The notes under the pieces were generated by a model that had not been told where the DNA came from, searched no databases, and saw only the letters and a list, made by a program, of their open reading frames with translations. A stretch of DNA of 54,887 nucleotides, taken from NCBI GenBank assembly GCA_937918935.1, contig CAKZSI010000042.1:1-54887 (forward strand), given 5' to 3'. This DNA comes from an uncultured Chloroflexales bacterium. Its GTDB lineage: Bacteria > Chloroflexota > Chloroflexia > Chloroflexales > Chloroflexaceae. Shown here piece after piece: positions 16,041 to 24,555 of this stretch. Position 1 is the stretch's first letter. Each line of letters begins with the position of its first letter. Made by a program: the position numbers and the translations under genes.

Positions 16041-16982
16041 ATGCGACTGATTTTTTTGGGCAGCCCGGCCTTCGCCGTCCATCCCCTGGAGGCCCTGGTC
16101 GCCGCCGGCCACACCATCGCCGCGGTCATTACCCAGCCGGACCGGCCGGCCGGGCGCGACCGGCGTCTGACGCCGCCACCGGTCAAACTGGCTGCCGAAC
16201 GCCTGGGGTTGCCCGTGCTCCAGCCTGCCACCCTCCGCGACCCGGATGTCGTCGCCCGGTTGGCCGCTCTGCACCCCGAGGCGGGCATTGTGGCCGCCTA
16301 CGGCGAGATCCTCCGCCGCAACGTGCTGGCCATCCCACCCCTTGGCTACCTGAACGTGCATCCCTCGCTACTACCCCGGCATCGCGGCCCCACCCCGGTG
16401 GCCGGGGCCATCCTCGCCGGCGATCAGGAGACCGGGGTGAGCATCATGCTACTCGACCCGGGGATGGACAGCGGACCGATCCTGGCCCAGAGCGTGGTTC
16501 CACTACCGCCCGATGCCCGGGCCGGTCCGCTGACCGACGAACTGTTCCGCCTCGGAGCGCGCCTGCTGGTCGAAACCCTGGCGGCCTACGCCTCCGGCAC
16601 GCTCACCCCCGAACCTCAGGATCACAGCCGGGCTACGGTCACCCGCATGCTCAAAAAAGAAGACGGCCAGATTGACTGGTCGTTGCCGGCGGTGCAGATC
16701 GAACGTATGACCCGCGCCTACGACCCCTGGCCGGGCGCGTATACGCAGTGGCGGGGCCAGACCCTGCGCCTCCTGCGTGCGGCCGTGCGGCCCGAGCCGC
16801 CGGGGGCAGCCCCTCCGGGGACCCTGCTCGGTCGCGGTTCGGAAGGCGGGCCGCTGGTGGCCACGGGCCAGGGCGCCCTGGAACTGCTTGAGGTGCAACC
16901 CGCCGGGAAGCGCCCTATGCCCGGCGCTGCCTGGCTCCACGGCCTGCAGGACGCGAGCGGACGTTTCGATATCCACCACTAA
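16041..16982 (+). CDS. fmt: Methionyl-tRNA formyltransferase
   Basis: 313 residues from ATG 16041, with CAGGAG 11 bases upstream; the open frame extends further 5' but only through repeats. The N-terminal Rossmann-like transferase domain starts RLIFLGSPAFAVHPL. The catalytic set is NVHPSLLPRHRG (Asn and His near residue 105) and the Asp in LLDPGMDSGPIL. The C-terminal tRNA-binding domain begins near residue 205 (TRMLKKEDGQIDW). It formylates initiator Met-tRNA, using 10-formyltetrahydrofolate. The initiator tRNA itself is encoded at the far right of this window, and a folate enzyme at 42805. Confidence 0.97.
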   Translation: MRLIFLGSPAFAVHPLEALVAAGHTIAAVITQPDRPAGRDRRLTPPPVKLAAERLGLPVLQPATLRDPDVVARLAALHPEAGIVAAYGEILRRNVLAIPPLGYLNVHPSLLPRHRGPTPVAGAILAGDQETGVSIMLLDPGMDSGPILAQSVVPLPPDARAGPLTDELFRLGARLLVETLAAYASGTLTPEPQDHSRATVTRMLKKEDGQIDWSLPAVQIERMTRAYDPWPGAYTQWRGQTLRLLRAAVRPEPPGAAPPGTLLGRGSEGGPLVATGQGALELLEVQPAGKRPMPGAAWLHGLQDASGRFDIHH

Positions 16983-17129
16983 CGCAATGCGTCAGTTGGT
17001 CTTGCAGAGCCACCACAATTCTCGTATAATCGGCACCAGGACCCACGGAAAAGCGCGCACAGCAACACGCTCGGGCCAGCCGTATGGTCCGCGGGGGCGG
17101 GTGCGCCATAGCTTCAGGGGAACAAGCCA

Positions 17130-17564
17130 ATGGCCTACTTCAAGGACGAAGCCGAACTGCAGCAGATCCTTGGCGCGCTCTTTGACCAGTTGAAAACTGA
17201 TGCTCAGGTTGCACCCAAGATCTCCGAGGCCAAGATCATCATTCGCTGGATCTACGACGAACCTAAAGGCGTGGTAACAATTGATGCGGCCCATCCCCCC
17301 ACTCAGCCAGGGGCGTACATTGATGTCATCTGGGGCGAATCGCCTCTCAAGCCGGATGTCGAGATGAGCATGAAGGCCGACGTTGCCCATCGCTTCTGGC
17401 ACGGCCAGGTCAATCTGATGGCCGCCCTGACCCGCCGCCAGATCATTGCCAAAGGGCCAATCCCCAAGATCCTGAAACTGCTTCCCGCCGTCGAACCCGC
17501 CTACACCTTGTATCCGAAGCTCCTGCGCGAAATGGGCCGCGAGGATCTGGTGCTGAAGAAGTAA
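17130..17564 (+). CDS. SCP2 sterol-carrier-like domain protein
   Basis: 144 residues with a ribosome site AGGGGA before the ATG. The fold pattern is that of SCP2 lipid-binding domains: an N-terminal helix, VVTIDAAHP..GAYIDVIWG strands, EMSMKADVAHRFWHGQVN, and LTRRQIIAKGPIPKILKLLPAV at the C-terminal side. Family proteins bind hydrophobic ligands such as acyl-CoA or lipids; the ligand here is unknown. There is no signal peptide. It lies 147 bases downstream of fmt, probably with its own promoter (TATAAT-like text at about 17024). Confidence 0.8.
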   Translation: MAYFKDEAELQQILGALFDQLKTDAQVAPKISEAKIIIRWIYDEPKGVVTIDAAHPPTQPGAYIDVIWGESPLKPDVEMSMKADVAHRFWHGQVNLMAALTRRQIIAKGPIPKILKLLPAVEPAYTLYPKLLREMGREDLVLKK

Positions 17565-17628
17565 CGCCGTTCGCTCGACGCCCCCCATGCCGGCGCGACC
17601 CGCAGGTCGTGCCGGCACCGTCCAGATC

Positions 17629-18213
17629 ATGCCGACGAGCAACAGCGAGATGTACGACCGTGGTGTCCGTGACGCCGTCAATGACGAACTGAACCCGTTC
17701 TACTACCAGCACTACTATTACTATCGCAAAGGCTACGACGATACCCGCCGCCAGTTCCGCCGCCGGCAACGCCGCATATCCATACCGGTCGGCATAGTCA
17801 TTGCGCTGCTCGTCCTGGGCGCGGCCGGCGCCCTGTACTGGTGGTCCGCGCGTCCATCTGCCGCGCCGGTTGCGCCCCTTGCCACCGACGCCCCACCCCT
17901 GGTTCCTACCCCCGTGCCAACCAGGGCGCCCACGCTGACGCCGTCGCCCACGCTCGTGGCGCCTGCGCCCGCCGGGCTGGCCCCGGGTGCGCGCGCGCGG
18001 GTGACCAACCTGGGCGGCGCCGCGTTGCGCGCCCGCACCGCCCCCGGGCTATCCAGCCCGGTGACTGCGCGCATCCCTGAAGGCCGTGAAGTGACGGTGC
18101 TCGAAGGCCCGGTCGAGGCCGATGGTTATGTCTGGTGGCGCGTCGAAGCCGCCGAGGGCGCCGGTTGGGTGGCCGAACGTTCGCCCGAGGGCACGGTGTT
18201 TCTCTCACCATAA
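17629..18213 (+). CDS. Membrane-anchored SH3-domain protein
   Basis: 194 residues from ATG 17629 (MPTSNSEMYDRGVRDAV); an ATG at 17587 would add residues encoded by a repeat. A tyrosine-rich cytoplasmic N-terminus (FYYQHYYYYRKGYDDTRRQFRR) precedes one membrane helix at about residues 50-72. A Pro/Thr-rich stalk (PTPVPTRAPTLTPSPT) follows, then a bacterial SH3 domain (VTNLGGAALRARTAPG, YVWWRVEAAEGAGWV). SH3 domains of this type bind cell wall or surface polymers. Its last 88 bases overlap the convergent acyltransferase gene. Confidence 0.8.
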   Translation: MPTSNSEMYDRGVRDAVNDELNPFYYQHYYYYRKGYDDTRRQFRRRQRRISIPVGIVIALLVLGAAGALYWWSARPSAAPVAPLATDAPPLVPTPVPTRAPTLTPSPTLVAPAPAGLAPGARARVTNLGGAALRARTAPGLSSPVTARIPEGREVTVLEGPVEADGYVWWRVEAAEGAGWVAERSPEGTVFLSP

Positions 18214-18854
18214 GGCCCGCGCCACGCCTCGGGCAGCATCGCCGCGATACGGTACATCATGTCGGCGGTCAGTTGCTCCATCTGGTCGGGCGGGATCTGA
18301 CCATCGGGAAACGGCGCGACGGTGTATGGCTCGCCGAGCCGCAGCAGGACGGGCCTGCGCCTGAGGGTTCCCCGCAGGCCGTGCTCCGTCCCCTGGATCG
18401 CGCAGGGAACGATAGGCACGCCGGCCTGCATCGCCAGGCGCAGGGCGCCGCCACGCCCCGGCTGCAACACCCCCGTGCGGCTGCGATGCCCCTCCGGAAA
18501 GACCAGCAGCACCGCGCCGTTCCGCAGCGCCCGGGCCGCCGCGTCGAGCGCCGCGGCGTCGCTCTTCCCCCGCTGAATGGGAATCACGTGCATCCAGCGC
18601 AGCAATCGGCCCACCAGCGGATTGCGGAACAACTCGGCCTTGGCCAGCCAGGAGAGCCGGTAGCGTAAGGGCAGCAGCGTGCCGATCACGGGGATGTCCA
18701 TCCAGTGAATGTGGTTCATCACGATGACCATCCCCCCCGCCGCGCGCGGGGGCAGGCGCTCCAGGCCCTCGACCCGCCAGCGAAACCAGCCGATCAACCG
18801 GCAGAAGTTCGTGAAGATGTAGAGTAGCGTGTAAACAACAGCAACAAACATCAC
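18126..18854 (-). CDS. 1-acyl-sn-glycerol-3-phosphate acyltransferase-like protein (PlsC)
   Basis: 242 residues. The acyltransferase motifs are present: NHIHWMD (HX4D, near residue 48), IPIQRGKSD, FPEGHRSRTG and VPIVPCAIQGT. There is an N-terminal hydrophobic helix. Family role: transfer of an acyl chain to lysophosphatidate on the inner membrane surface in phospholipid synthesis. The C-terminal tail of about 28 residues is low-complexity (Ala/Ser/Gln) and lies in the 88-base overlap with the convergent SH3 gene, so the true stop may once have been earlier. Confidence 0.9.
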   Translation of the reverse strand: MMFVAVVYTLLYIFTNFCRLIGWFRWRVEGLERLPPRAAGGMVIVMNHIHWMDIPVIGTLLPLRYRLSWLAKAELFRNPLVGRLLRWMHVIPIQRGKSDAAALDAAARALRNGAVLLVFPEGHRSRTGVLQPGRGGALRLAMQAGVPIVPCAIQGTEHGLRGTLRRRPVLLRLGEPYTVAPFPDGQIPPDQMEQLTADMMYRIAAMLPEAWRGPYGERNTVPSGERSATQPAPSAASTRHQT

Positions 18855-18927
18855 GGCTCCGGTGGAGATGCTAAGACAGCGTTGACATCCCGGGAAGGGC
18901 GCGGGGAGGTGTGACCTCTCGGCGTTG

Positions 18928-19365
18928 TTACAGATTCACCCCAAGGCCAAAGCGGTACACCAGTTGCCCTCCCAGCCAGCCACCCACCACCAGGAGCAAC
19001 GCCCCGATGGCGTGGAGACGCAGATAGCTGCGACGGGCCGTGGCATCGGCGAGCAGATCGGGGCGCCGCCGCCGGTGCAGCAGGGCCTGCCCATATACGA
19101 TCAGCGCCGCGATATTGACGAAGGCATGGGCGTTGACCCAGCCGGCCAGGGCGCGGGGCGCATCAGGACCAATCAACTGCCGTGCGGCGTCGAAGGCCCC
19201 GCTGAGCGCCGCAACCACCCCGGCCACCCAGCCGGCCAGCAGACAATGATAGGCGCTCGTCTCCCAGGCAGACTCACCCCGGCGCAGGGCGATCAGAGTG
19301 AACAACCCGCTCACCAGCAGCAAGGCGATGGGAAAATGGACCGTGAACGGGTGCAGCGCGCTCAT
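18928..19365 (-). CDS. DUF2231-type four-helix membrane protein
   Basis: 145 residues with four hydrophobic helices. It begins MSALHPFTVHFPIALLLVSG, matching the HP-x-x-VHFPIAL signature of the DUF2231 family. It includes conserved WETSAYHCLLAGWVAG, NAHAFVNIAALIVYG and RLHAIGALLLVVGGWLGG. The family's function is unknown; the histidines suggest haem or metal binding, which is inference. It stands alone, with about 110 bases to the next minus-strand gene. Confidence 0.82.
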   Translation of the reverse strand: MSALHPFTVHFPIALLLVSGLFTLIALRRGESAWETSAYHCLLAGWVAGVVAALSGAFDAARQLIGPDAPRALAGWVNAHAFVNIAALIVYGQALLHRRRRPDLLADATARRSYLRLHAIGALLLVVGGWLGGQLVYRFGLGVNL

Positions 19366-19479
19366 ACGTCAGGGATTATAGCACGCCGCGCCGCCCGCGG
19401 GTGGCGCCAGGGCCAATGCAGCCTGAGAGGAGTCGAAACCTGTCCGGCGCGGCACTAAGGCGTGAGCGTCACCAGGCGC

Positions 19480-20088
19480 TCACCGTTCTTCGATGCGGGC
19501 ATGCCCCCCGGTAGCGGTCTCCAACGCAGCCACAATCACCAGGTATGCATCCACGGGCACTTCAACCTCCAGACGCACCTCAACCCCAAACTCCTCGCCG
19601 GTGATCATCGCGCCCGCCTGCTCGAGGGCGCGACGGGCCGCGCCATAGGCCTCGTAGCCAATCCATGCCGTCAGGCGCCGCGCGGGGATGCGTTCGCCAC
19701 GTGGCAGGACAGCCAGCACCGCCTTCACCGCATCGCCATAGGCCCGCACCAGGCCGCCCGTGCCCAGCAGCGTGCCGCCGAAGTAGCGCGTCACTACCAC
19801 GACCACGTCGCCAAGGCCTGACCCGCGCAGCACTGCCAGCATTGGGCGCCCGGCCGTGCCCGCCGGTTCGCCGTCATCGCTCATCCCCGCGGTCACACTC
19901 GACCCATGGCCAACCAGAAAGGCGTAGCAGTGATGGCTGGCCCCCGGTAATTCCTGCCGGATCGCGGCAATAAAGGCCTTCGCCGCCTCCACGCCGGGCG
20001 CCGGTCCCGCCGTCGCGACGAAACGCGAATTGACGACCAGCAGTTCGGCGCGCGCCCTGCCGGCTGGAATGGGGTAGCGTGACGTCAT
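19480..20088 (-). CDS. YigZ/IMPACT family protein
   Basis: 202 residues from the ATG at 20088 (MTSRYPIPAGRARAEL). The UPF0029/IMPACT core is complete: NSRFVATAGPAPGVEAA, GASHHCYAFLVG, MSDDGEPAGTAGRPML, VVVVTRYFGGTLLGTGGLVRAYGDA. The second, smaller alpha/beta domain covers about 140-202. The family is associated with translation control, but its biochemical role in bacteria is not settled. A palindromic -10 region lies upstream. Confidence 0.9.
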   Translation of the reverse strand: MTSRYPIPAGRARAELLVVNSRFVATAGPAPGVEAAKAFIAAIRQELPGASHHCYAFLVGHGSSVTAGMSDDGEPAGTAGRPMLAVLRGSGLGDVVVVVTRYFGGTLLGTGGLVRAYGDAVKAVLAVLPRGERIPARRLTAWIGYEAYGAARRALEQAGAMITGEEFGVEVRLEVEVPVDAYLVIVAALETATGGHARIEER

Positions 20089-20143
20089 ACTGCGCTGATG
20101 AGGATCCGAGTCCTTCCAGGCTTCACCTGTCGCAATGTCCATC

Positions 20144-20161
20144 CAGTATACTACTATACTG
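20144..20161 (-). promoter_or_regulatory. Palindromic -10 region upstream of the YigZ-family gene
   Basis: CAGTATA-CTAC-TATACTG is a perfect inverted repeat. On the minus strand it contains TATACT (20145-20150), a plausible -10 about 57 bases before the start codon. Confidence 0.4.
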
Positions 20162-20565
20162 ATCCGGGTGCAGGGGGTTCAGGCCTACGTTAAGGTCGCT
20201 CACCAGGCCGGAAACCCCCTCCACCGTCTAACGGAGAGGGGCGAGCTTCTCAGGTGCAGGGGTTTCCGGCACATCCTCCCGTCCCATTTGCCATCCGCGG
20301 CATTGAGGAGAGGGGGCAGGGGGTTGAAGGTCGTAAGCGCGCTGGAATGCCGAAAACCCCTTCTCCTCGAAAAACCCTGTACCTGAGAAGAGGGGGGTAG
20401 GAGGGTGAGGACCTTCAGCCAGGACCTTGACGTGGCCCCGGGGGCTAATGCGACGTCTTGCGGGCCAGCCCCAGGCTTCAGATGTTGCGGAGGGCTGCGC
20501 CCTGCCAGGAAAACTCGCTAGAGCATGCGCGCGGTACGCGCAGACATAAGATGGAGGGAACAGCC
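20162..20565. other. Repeat-rich intergenic region upstream of the DUF1028 gene
   Basis: No credible gene. G- and C-rich tracts repeat each other (GGCCGGAAACCCCCT, CGAAAACCCCTTCTCC and CAGGGGGTTGAAGG). The stretch 20385-20443 resembles 15796-15860 upstream of fmt. A minus-strand frame of about 215 codons here is low-complexity and resembles nothing. Confidence 0.5.
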
Positions 20566-21456
20566 ATGCCGGTGCTTGCCACGTTCTCGGTTGTGGCCCG
20601 TGATCCCACGAATGGCGACCTGGGCGTCGCCGTGCAATCGAAGTTTCTGGCCGTTGGGTCGGTTGTGCCCTGGGCGCGCGCGGGCGCGGGCGCCCTCGCG
20701 ACCCAGGCGCTGGCCAACATTCGCTACGGCCCCGACGGGTTGGCGCTGATGGCCGAGGGCCTGAGCGCTGCCGAAACGCTCGCGCGTCTGTTGCAAGAGG
20801 ACCCGGGCCGCGATCAGCGCCAGGTGGGCCTGGTTGATGCCCGCGGTGGCGTAGCGGCCTACACGGGCTCGGCATGTATGCCCTGGGCCGGCCATCGGCT
20901 CGGCGCGGGCTATGTCGTACTGGGCAACATCCTCGCCGGGCCGAGGGTTGTCGAGGCTATGGCCGAGCGTTTCGAGACCGCGCGGGGCGAACTGGCCGAG
21001 CGGTTGGTGCTGGCCCTGGCCGCCGGTGAGGGGGCCGGCGGCGACCGGCGCGGTCGCCGGTCGGCGGCGCTCTACATCGCTCGCGCTGGCGGCGCCTACG
21101 GTGGCAACTTCGATCGCTACGTTGACCTGCGCGTGGACGACCATCCCGACCCCCTCGCTGAACTGGATCGGCTCCTCCGTCTCCACCGCTTCTATCTCAC
21201 TGCTCCTGACCCGGCCACCCTCGTTCCACTCACCCCCGAACTGACCCGTGAGATCCAACTCGTTCTTAACACCATGGGCTACTACAGTGGCCCGACCGAT
21301 GGCCGCTTCGAGACCCTCACCCGCACCGCCCTGGAAACCTACGGCGGAATCGAAAACCTGGAGATGCGCCTCACCGGCCTGGATCGGGGGCTGATCGATC
21401 CGCTTGTACTGGAGTACATGCGCCGGCAATGCAACGAACGACCCGGGGGCGCCTGA
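20566..21456 (+). CDS. DUF1028 protein with C-terminal peptidoglycan-binding-like domain
   Basis: 296 residues; ATG 20566 follows GGAGGGAA at good distance. The N-terminal domain to about residue 205 is DUF1028 (Ntn-hydrolase-like): TFSVVARDPTNGDLGVAVQS, ALATQALANIRYGPDGL, RDQRQVGLVDARGG, GYVVLGNILAG and DLRVDDHPDPLAELDRLL. The end (LTREIQLVLNTMGYYSGPTD, TRTALETYGGIENLE) is a peptidoglycan-binding-like three-helix unit, a combination known in this family. No signal peptide is visible, so a wall role is doubtful. The reaction is unknown. Confidence 0.85.
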   Translation: MPVLATFSVVARDPTNGDLGVAVQSKFLAVGSVVPWARAGAGALATQALANIRYGPDGLALMAEGLSAAETLARLLQEDPGRDQRQVGLVDARGGVAAYTGSACMPWAGHRLGAGYVVLGNILAGPRVVEAMAERFETARGELAERLVLALAAGEGAGGDRRGRRSAALYIARAGGAYGGNFDRYVDLRVDDHPDPLAELDRLLRLHRFYLTAPDPATLVPLTPELTREIQLVLNTMGYYSGPTDGRFETLTRTALETYGGIENLEMRLTGLDRGLIDPLVLEYMRRQCNERPGGA

Positions 21457-21554
21457 GGCGCCGGGCGAGCCGCACCCGGCGCCGATGCAACGTGCGCCGC
21501 CTGCGGCGAGTCATCGGGCAACGCCGCCGCCCCACGGACGTTGCGCAAGGCGTT

Positions 21555-21680
21555 AGTAGTCTGTGAACGAAGGTTCCTTGCATTTCCAACCTCCCCCGTT
21601 GGGGGAAGGAGCTGAACTGCCCGCTGGGGGAGAGTTGGGGAGGGGGCGGAGTTACCGAAAAACGTAGTTCACAGAGAACC
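21555..21680. mobile_element. MITE-like element, copy 2
   Basis: The ends contain TCTGTGAAC (left, 21560-21568) and its complement GTTCACAGA (right, 21667-21675). The body matches the element at 6460-6587 (GCATTTCCAACCTCCCCCGTT; AGAGTTGGGGAGG). Length is 126 against 128 bp. It ends 30 bases before the cbiM -10 site. Confidence 0.7.
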
Positions 21681-21709
21681 TGGCCTTCTTACTTTTCTCA
21701 TCCATCGGG

Positions 21710-21715
21710 TATAAT
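21710..21715 (+). promoter_or_regulatory. -10 element of the cbiMQO operon
   Basis: TATAAT, with only a weak -35 (CTTACT at 21688). It gives a leader of about 160 bases containing GC-rich inverted segments but no cobalamin-riboswitch core that I can see. Confidence 0.45.
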
Positions 21716-21881
21716 ACACTTCACAGCCCTTGCGTGCACAACGAGCCTGCGTGGCGGCAGCGGGCGGGAGCCTGCGGCCCCCGCGCCCTTGCACGTTTTG
21801 ACGCGCCAAGAAACCGCGCCGGAACGCGGCCCTGCAAACGTCTCGTTGTAATCCGATGCGTGAAGTCTCAAGGAGGAGCGT

Positions 21882-22892
21882 ATGCTGGTGCAAGCCCTTG
21901 GTCAGGCCATGCTGCTGGGGATGCACATTCCGGACGGCTTTCTCTCCGCACCGGTGGCCCTGCTGTGGTGGGTGCTGACCATCGCCGCGCTGGCCGTCGC
22001 CGTGCAGCGCCTGCGGGGCTTCGACGAACGCCGGGTTCCCCTGATGGGGGTGATGGCGGCCTTCATCTTTGCCGCCCAGATGCTCAACTTCCCCGTGCTC
22101 GGCGGCACCTCGGGCCATCTCCTCGGCGGTGCGCTCGCGGCGTTACTGCCTGGCCCCTGGGCGGGAATGCTGGTGATGGCCTGCGTGATCGCGCTCCAGG
22201 CGCTGCTCTTTCAGGATGGCGGCCTCCTGGCCCTGGGCGCGAACGTGTTCAACATGGGTGTGGCCACCACCCTGGCGGGCTATGGCGTAGGGATGCCCCT
22301 GATCCGCGCCGCTGGCGGCAGGCCCTGGGGCCTGATCGTCGCCGGCTTTGTGGCCGCCTGGCTCTCGGTGATGCTCGCCGCCTTCCTGACCTCGCTGCAA
22401 CTGGTGCTGTCGGGTCTCTCCGCCGCGGTGGTCTTCCCCGCCATGCTCTTTGTCCACGCCTTCATCGGAGTCGGCGAGGGGCTGATCACCGTCGCCGCCC
22501 TGGCCTTAGTTGCCACCACGCGGCCCGATCTCGTGCCCGCCCTCGCCGGCAGTCTCGACGCCCGCGCCCTTGGCCGGGCTATGAGCCGCGGCGCCATGCT
22601 CACCGTGACGTTCATCGGCCTGGCCATCGCCGTCGGGTTGGCCCTGCTCTCACCGCTTGCCTCGGCTGACCCCGATGGCCTCGAGCGCGTCGCCGAGGAC
22701 CACGGGTTCATCGAGCGCGCCCTGGACCCGGCCTACAACCTGCTGCCCGACTATACCATCCCCGGCCTCAACGGGCCGCTCTCCACTGTGCTCTCCGGGG
22801 TGATCGGCCTCCTCATCGTCTTCGCCCTGGCCTACGGCATTATGCTCCTGATCCGCGGTCGCCAGGAGTCGGGGCAGGAGACAACGAGGTAA
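21882..22892 (+). CDS. cbiM: Cobalt/nickel ECF transporter substrate-binding subunit CbiM with fused CbiN/PDGLE part
   Basis: 336 residues; ATG 21882 follows AAGGAGG. The metal-binding start MHIPDGFLS lies at residues 14-22, behind a short leader (MLVQALGQAMLLG). In this family the Met-His of MHIPDG must be the mature N-terminus, so the leader must be removed or translation must begin at 21921. There are six or more membrane helices, with conserved NFPVLGGTSGHLLGG, NVFNMGV and FVHAFIGVGEG. From about residue 265 the sequence ADPDGLERVAEDHGF and a last membrane helix form the PDGLE (CbiN/NikN-like) part, fused to M. It takes up Co2+ or Ni2+ with CbiQ and CbiO. Confidence 0.93.
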   Translation: MLVQALGQAMLLGMHIPDGFLSAPVALLWWVLTIAALAVAVQRLRGFDERRVPLMGVMAAFIFAAQMLNFPVLGGTSGHLLGGALAALLPGPWAGMLVMACVIALQALLFQDGGLLALGANVFNMGVATTLAGYGVGMPLIRAAGGRPWGLIVAGFVAAWLSVMLAAFLTSLQLVLSGLSAAVVFPAMLFVHAFIGVGEGLITVAALALVATTRPDLVPALAGSLDARALGRAMSRGAMLTVTFIGLAIAVGLALLSPLASADPDGLERVAEDHGFIERALDPAYNLLPDYTIPGLNGPLSTVLSGVIGLLIVFALAYGIMLLIRGRQESGQETTR

Positions 22893-22985
22893 CGCTGCTC
22901 TGGCATTTCGCCTCCGAGGGGAGGTATGTGGCACTGCTTCCAGCGAGGGCTTGCCGGCTCATCGGGAGAACGCTACAATACAGCC

Positions 22986-23783
22986 ATGGCGCTCGCATCG
23001 TCTCTCGACCCGTATGTTGACCGGGCCAGCCCTGTTCACGCCCTCGATGCGCGAGTGAAGCTCGCGCTCACCCTGGCGCTGGTGCTGGCCCTGGCCCTCG
23101 TCCCCGCAGGGCGCTGGCTGGCCCTGGCAACCATCGCGGCCCTGCTCTGGTGGGCGATTCTTCGCTCAGCGGTTGGCCCCGGCCTCATCCTCCGGCGCGC
23201 CTTCATCGCGGCGCCGTTCGCCCTCGCCGCTATGACCCTGGCCTTTACCCGCCCCGGCGCGCCGGTCGTCACCCTGTCCCCTGGTCCTCTGACCATTACC
23301 ATCACCGATGCCGGCCTGGTCGCGTTCGTGGCGGTGATCCTCAAGACCTGGCTCTCGGTGCAGGCCGCCCTGCTGCTCATGGCGACCAGTCGCTTCACCG
23401 AGGTGCTTGGCGCGCTGCGCTCCCTCGGCCTCCCCTCGATGCTGGTGGCAATGCTCGGCTTCGCCTACCGTTACCTGTTCGTGCTGGTTGACGAGGCCGA
23501 ACGCCTGCTCCGCGCTCGCGAGAGTCGCGCCGCCGCCCTGCCGGGGCGCCGCACGGGCGGGACCATCGCCTGGCGCGCCGAGGTGCTCGGCGGTATGGTC
23601 GGGACGCTCTTTCTGCGCGCCTATGAGCGCAGCGAGCGCATCCACGCGGCCATGCTCTCGCGCGGCTACACCGGCGAGTGGCGCAGCCTGCCTGCCCGCC
23701 CCCTCACCAGCGGCGAGCAAGGGCTGCTGATCACCGGCGCCGCCCTGCTCGCCGCCATTGTCTGGCTGGCCCACTGGCGTTGA
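22986..23783 (+). CDS. cbiQ: ECF transporter transmembrane subunit CbiQ (T component)
   Basis: 265 residues from ATG 22986 (MALASSLDPYVDRASPVHAL). The pattern D-x-R-x-K-L-A-L-T near residue 20 and several membrane helices are typical of CbiQ. The coupling helices carry Ala-Arg-Ala-like segments RLLRARESRAAALPGRR and ERSERIHAAMLSRGY. They contact the ATPase. It lies between cbiM (93 bases upstream) and cbiO (10 bases downstream). Together these three genes make a complete group I cobalt or nickel importer, which fits the cobalamin need of the 3-hydroxypropionate cycle (methylmalonyl-CoA mutase) and of bacteriochlorophyll synthesis; that link is inference. Confidence 0.93.
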   Translation: MALASSLDPYVDRASPVHALDARVKLALTLALVLALALVPAGRWLALATIAALLWWAILRSAVGPGLILRRAFIAAPFALAAMTLAFTRPGAPVVTLSPGPLTITITDAGLVAFVAVILKTWLSVQAALLLMATSRFTEVLGALRSLGLPSMLVAMLGFAYRYLFVLVDEAERLLRARESRAAALPGRRTGGTIAWRAEVLGGMVGTLFLRAYERSERIHAAMLSRGYTGEWRSLPARPLTSGEQGLLITGAALLAAIVWLAHWR

Positions 23784-23793
23784 AAGCACCCTC

Positions 23794-24552
23794 GTGAGCG
23801 CCTCCCTCGAACCACGAACCCATCCATCGCCCTCCCTCTCCCTCCCCCCTCCACTGCTCGAACTGCGCGAGGTGCGCTATGCCTATCCTGACGGCACCCC
23901 GGCCCTGCGCGGCGTCTCCCTGCGCCTCGCCGCAGGCGAGAAGGCCGCCCTGGTAGGGCTCAACGGCGCGGGCAAGAGCACCCTCCTCCTACACCTGAAC
24001 GGCCTCCTGCGCTCCACCTCCGGCGCCGTGCTGGTGGAGGGCGCTCCGGTCAGCAATGCCACCCTGCGCCACGTCCGCGCCCGGGTAGGTATGGTCTTTC
24101 AGGACCCCGACGACCAGCTCTTTTCGCCGACCGTGTTTGATGACGTCGCCTTCGGGCCACTTTACATGGGTATGGCCGAAACCGAGGTGCAGGCCAGAGT
24201 GAGCCGGGCGCTGGAGCAGGTGGGCATGAGCGGCTTTGAACGGCGCATGCCCCACCATCTCAGCCCGGGGCAGCGCAAACGGGTCGCGATCGCGACCGTC
24301 CTGGCCATGGATCCGGTGTTGCTCGCCCTCGACGAGCCCTCCTCCGGCCTCGACCCCCGCGGCCGGCGCGGCCTGATCGCCCTGCTGCGCGCCCTGCCCC
24401 AGGCCATGCTCGTCGCCACCCACGACCTGGCCATGGTCGCCGAGGCCTTTCCGCGGGTGATCGTGCTCAACGAGGGGCTGGTGGTCTACGACGGCCCCGG
24501 CGCCCCCCTGCTCGCCGATACCGCCCTTATGGAACGGTATGGCCTCCGGTGA
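23794..24552 (+). CDS. cbiO: ECF transporter ATP-binding subunit CbiO
   Basis: 252 residues from GTG 23794; a TTG further upstream would overlap cbiQ. A Pro/Ser-rich lead (about 20 residues) precedes the ABC domain. Walker A is GLNGAGKST, the Q-loop MVFQDPDDQLFSPTV (typical of energy-coupling-factor ATPases), the signature LSPGQRKRV, Walker B LLALDEPSSGLDP and the H-loop ATHD. It powers Co/Ni uptake through CbiM and CbiQ. It converges with the next minus-strand gene with only 3 bases between the stop codons. Confidence 0.95.
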   Translation: MSASLEPRTHPSPSLSLPPPLLELREVRYAYPDGTPALRGVSLRLAAGEKAALVGLNGAGKSTLLLHLNGLLRSTSGAVLVEGAPVSNATLRHVRARVGMVFQDPDDQLFSPTVFDDVAFGPLYMGMAETEVQARVSRALEQVGMSGFERRMPHHLSPGQRKRVAIATVLAMDPVLLALDEPSSGLDPRGRRGLIALLRALPQAMLVATHDLAMVAEAFPRVIVLNEGLVVYDGPGAPLLADTALMERYGLR

Positions 24553-24555
24553 TGC

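Noticed and set aside
20228-20875. 215-codon minus-strand frame upstream of the DUF1028 gene
   Set aside because: Arg/Pro/Ala-rich low complexity, partly antisense to a real gene.
21716-21881. Cobalamin or nickel-cobalt riboswitch ahead of cbiM
   Set aside because: I looked for the B12-box and the NiCo four-way junction sequence and could not see either; only generic GC-rich pairing.
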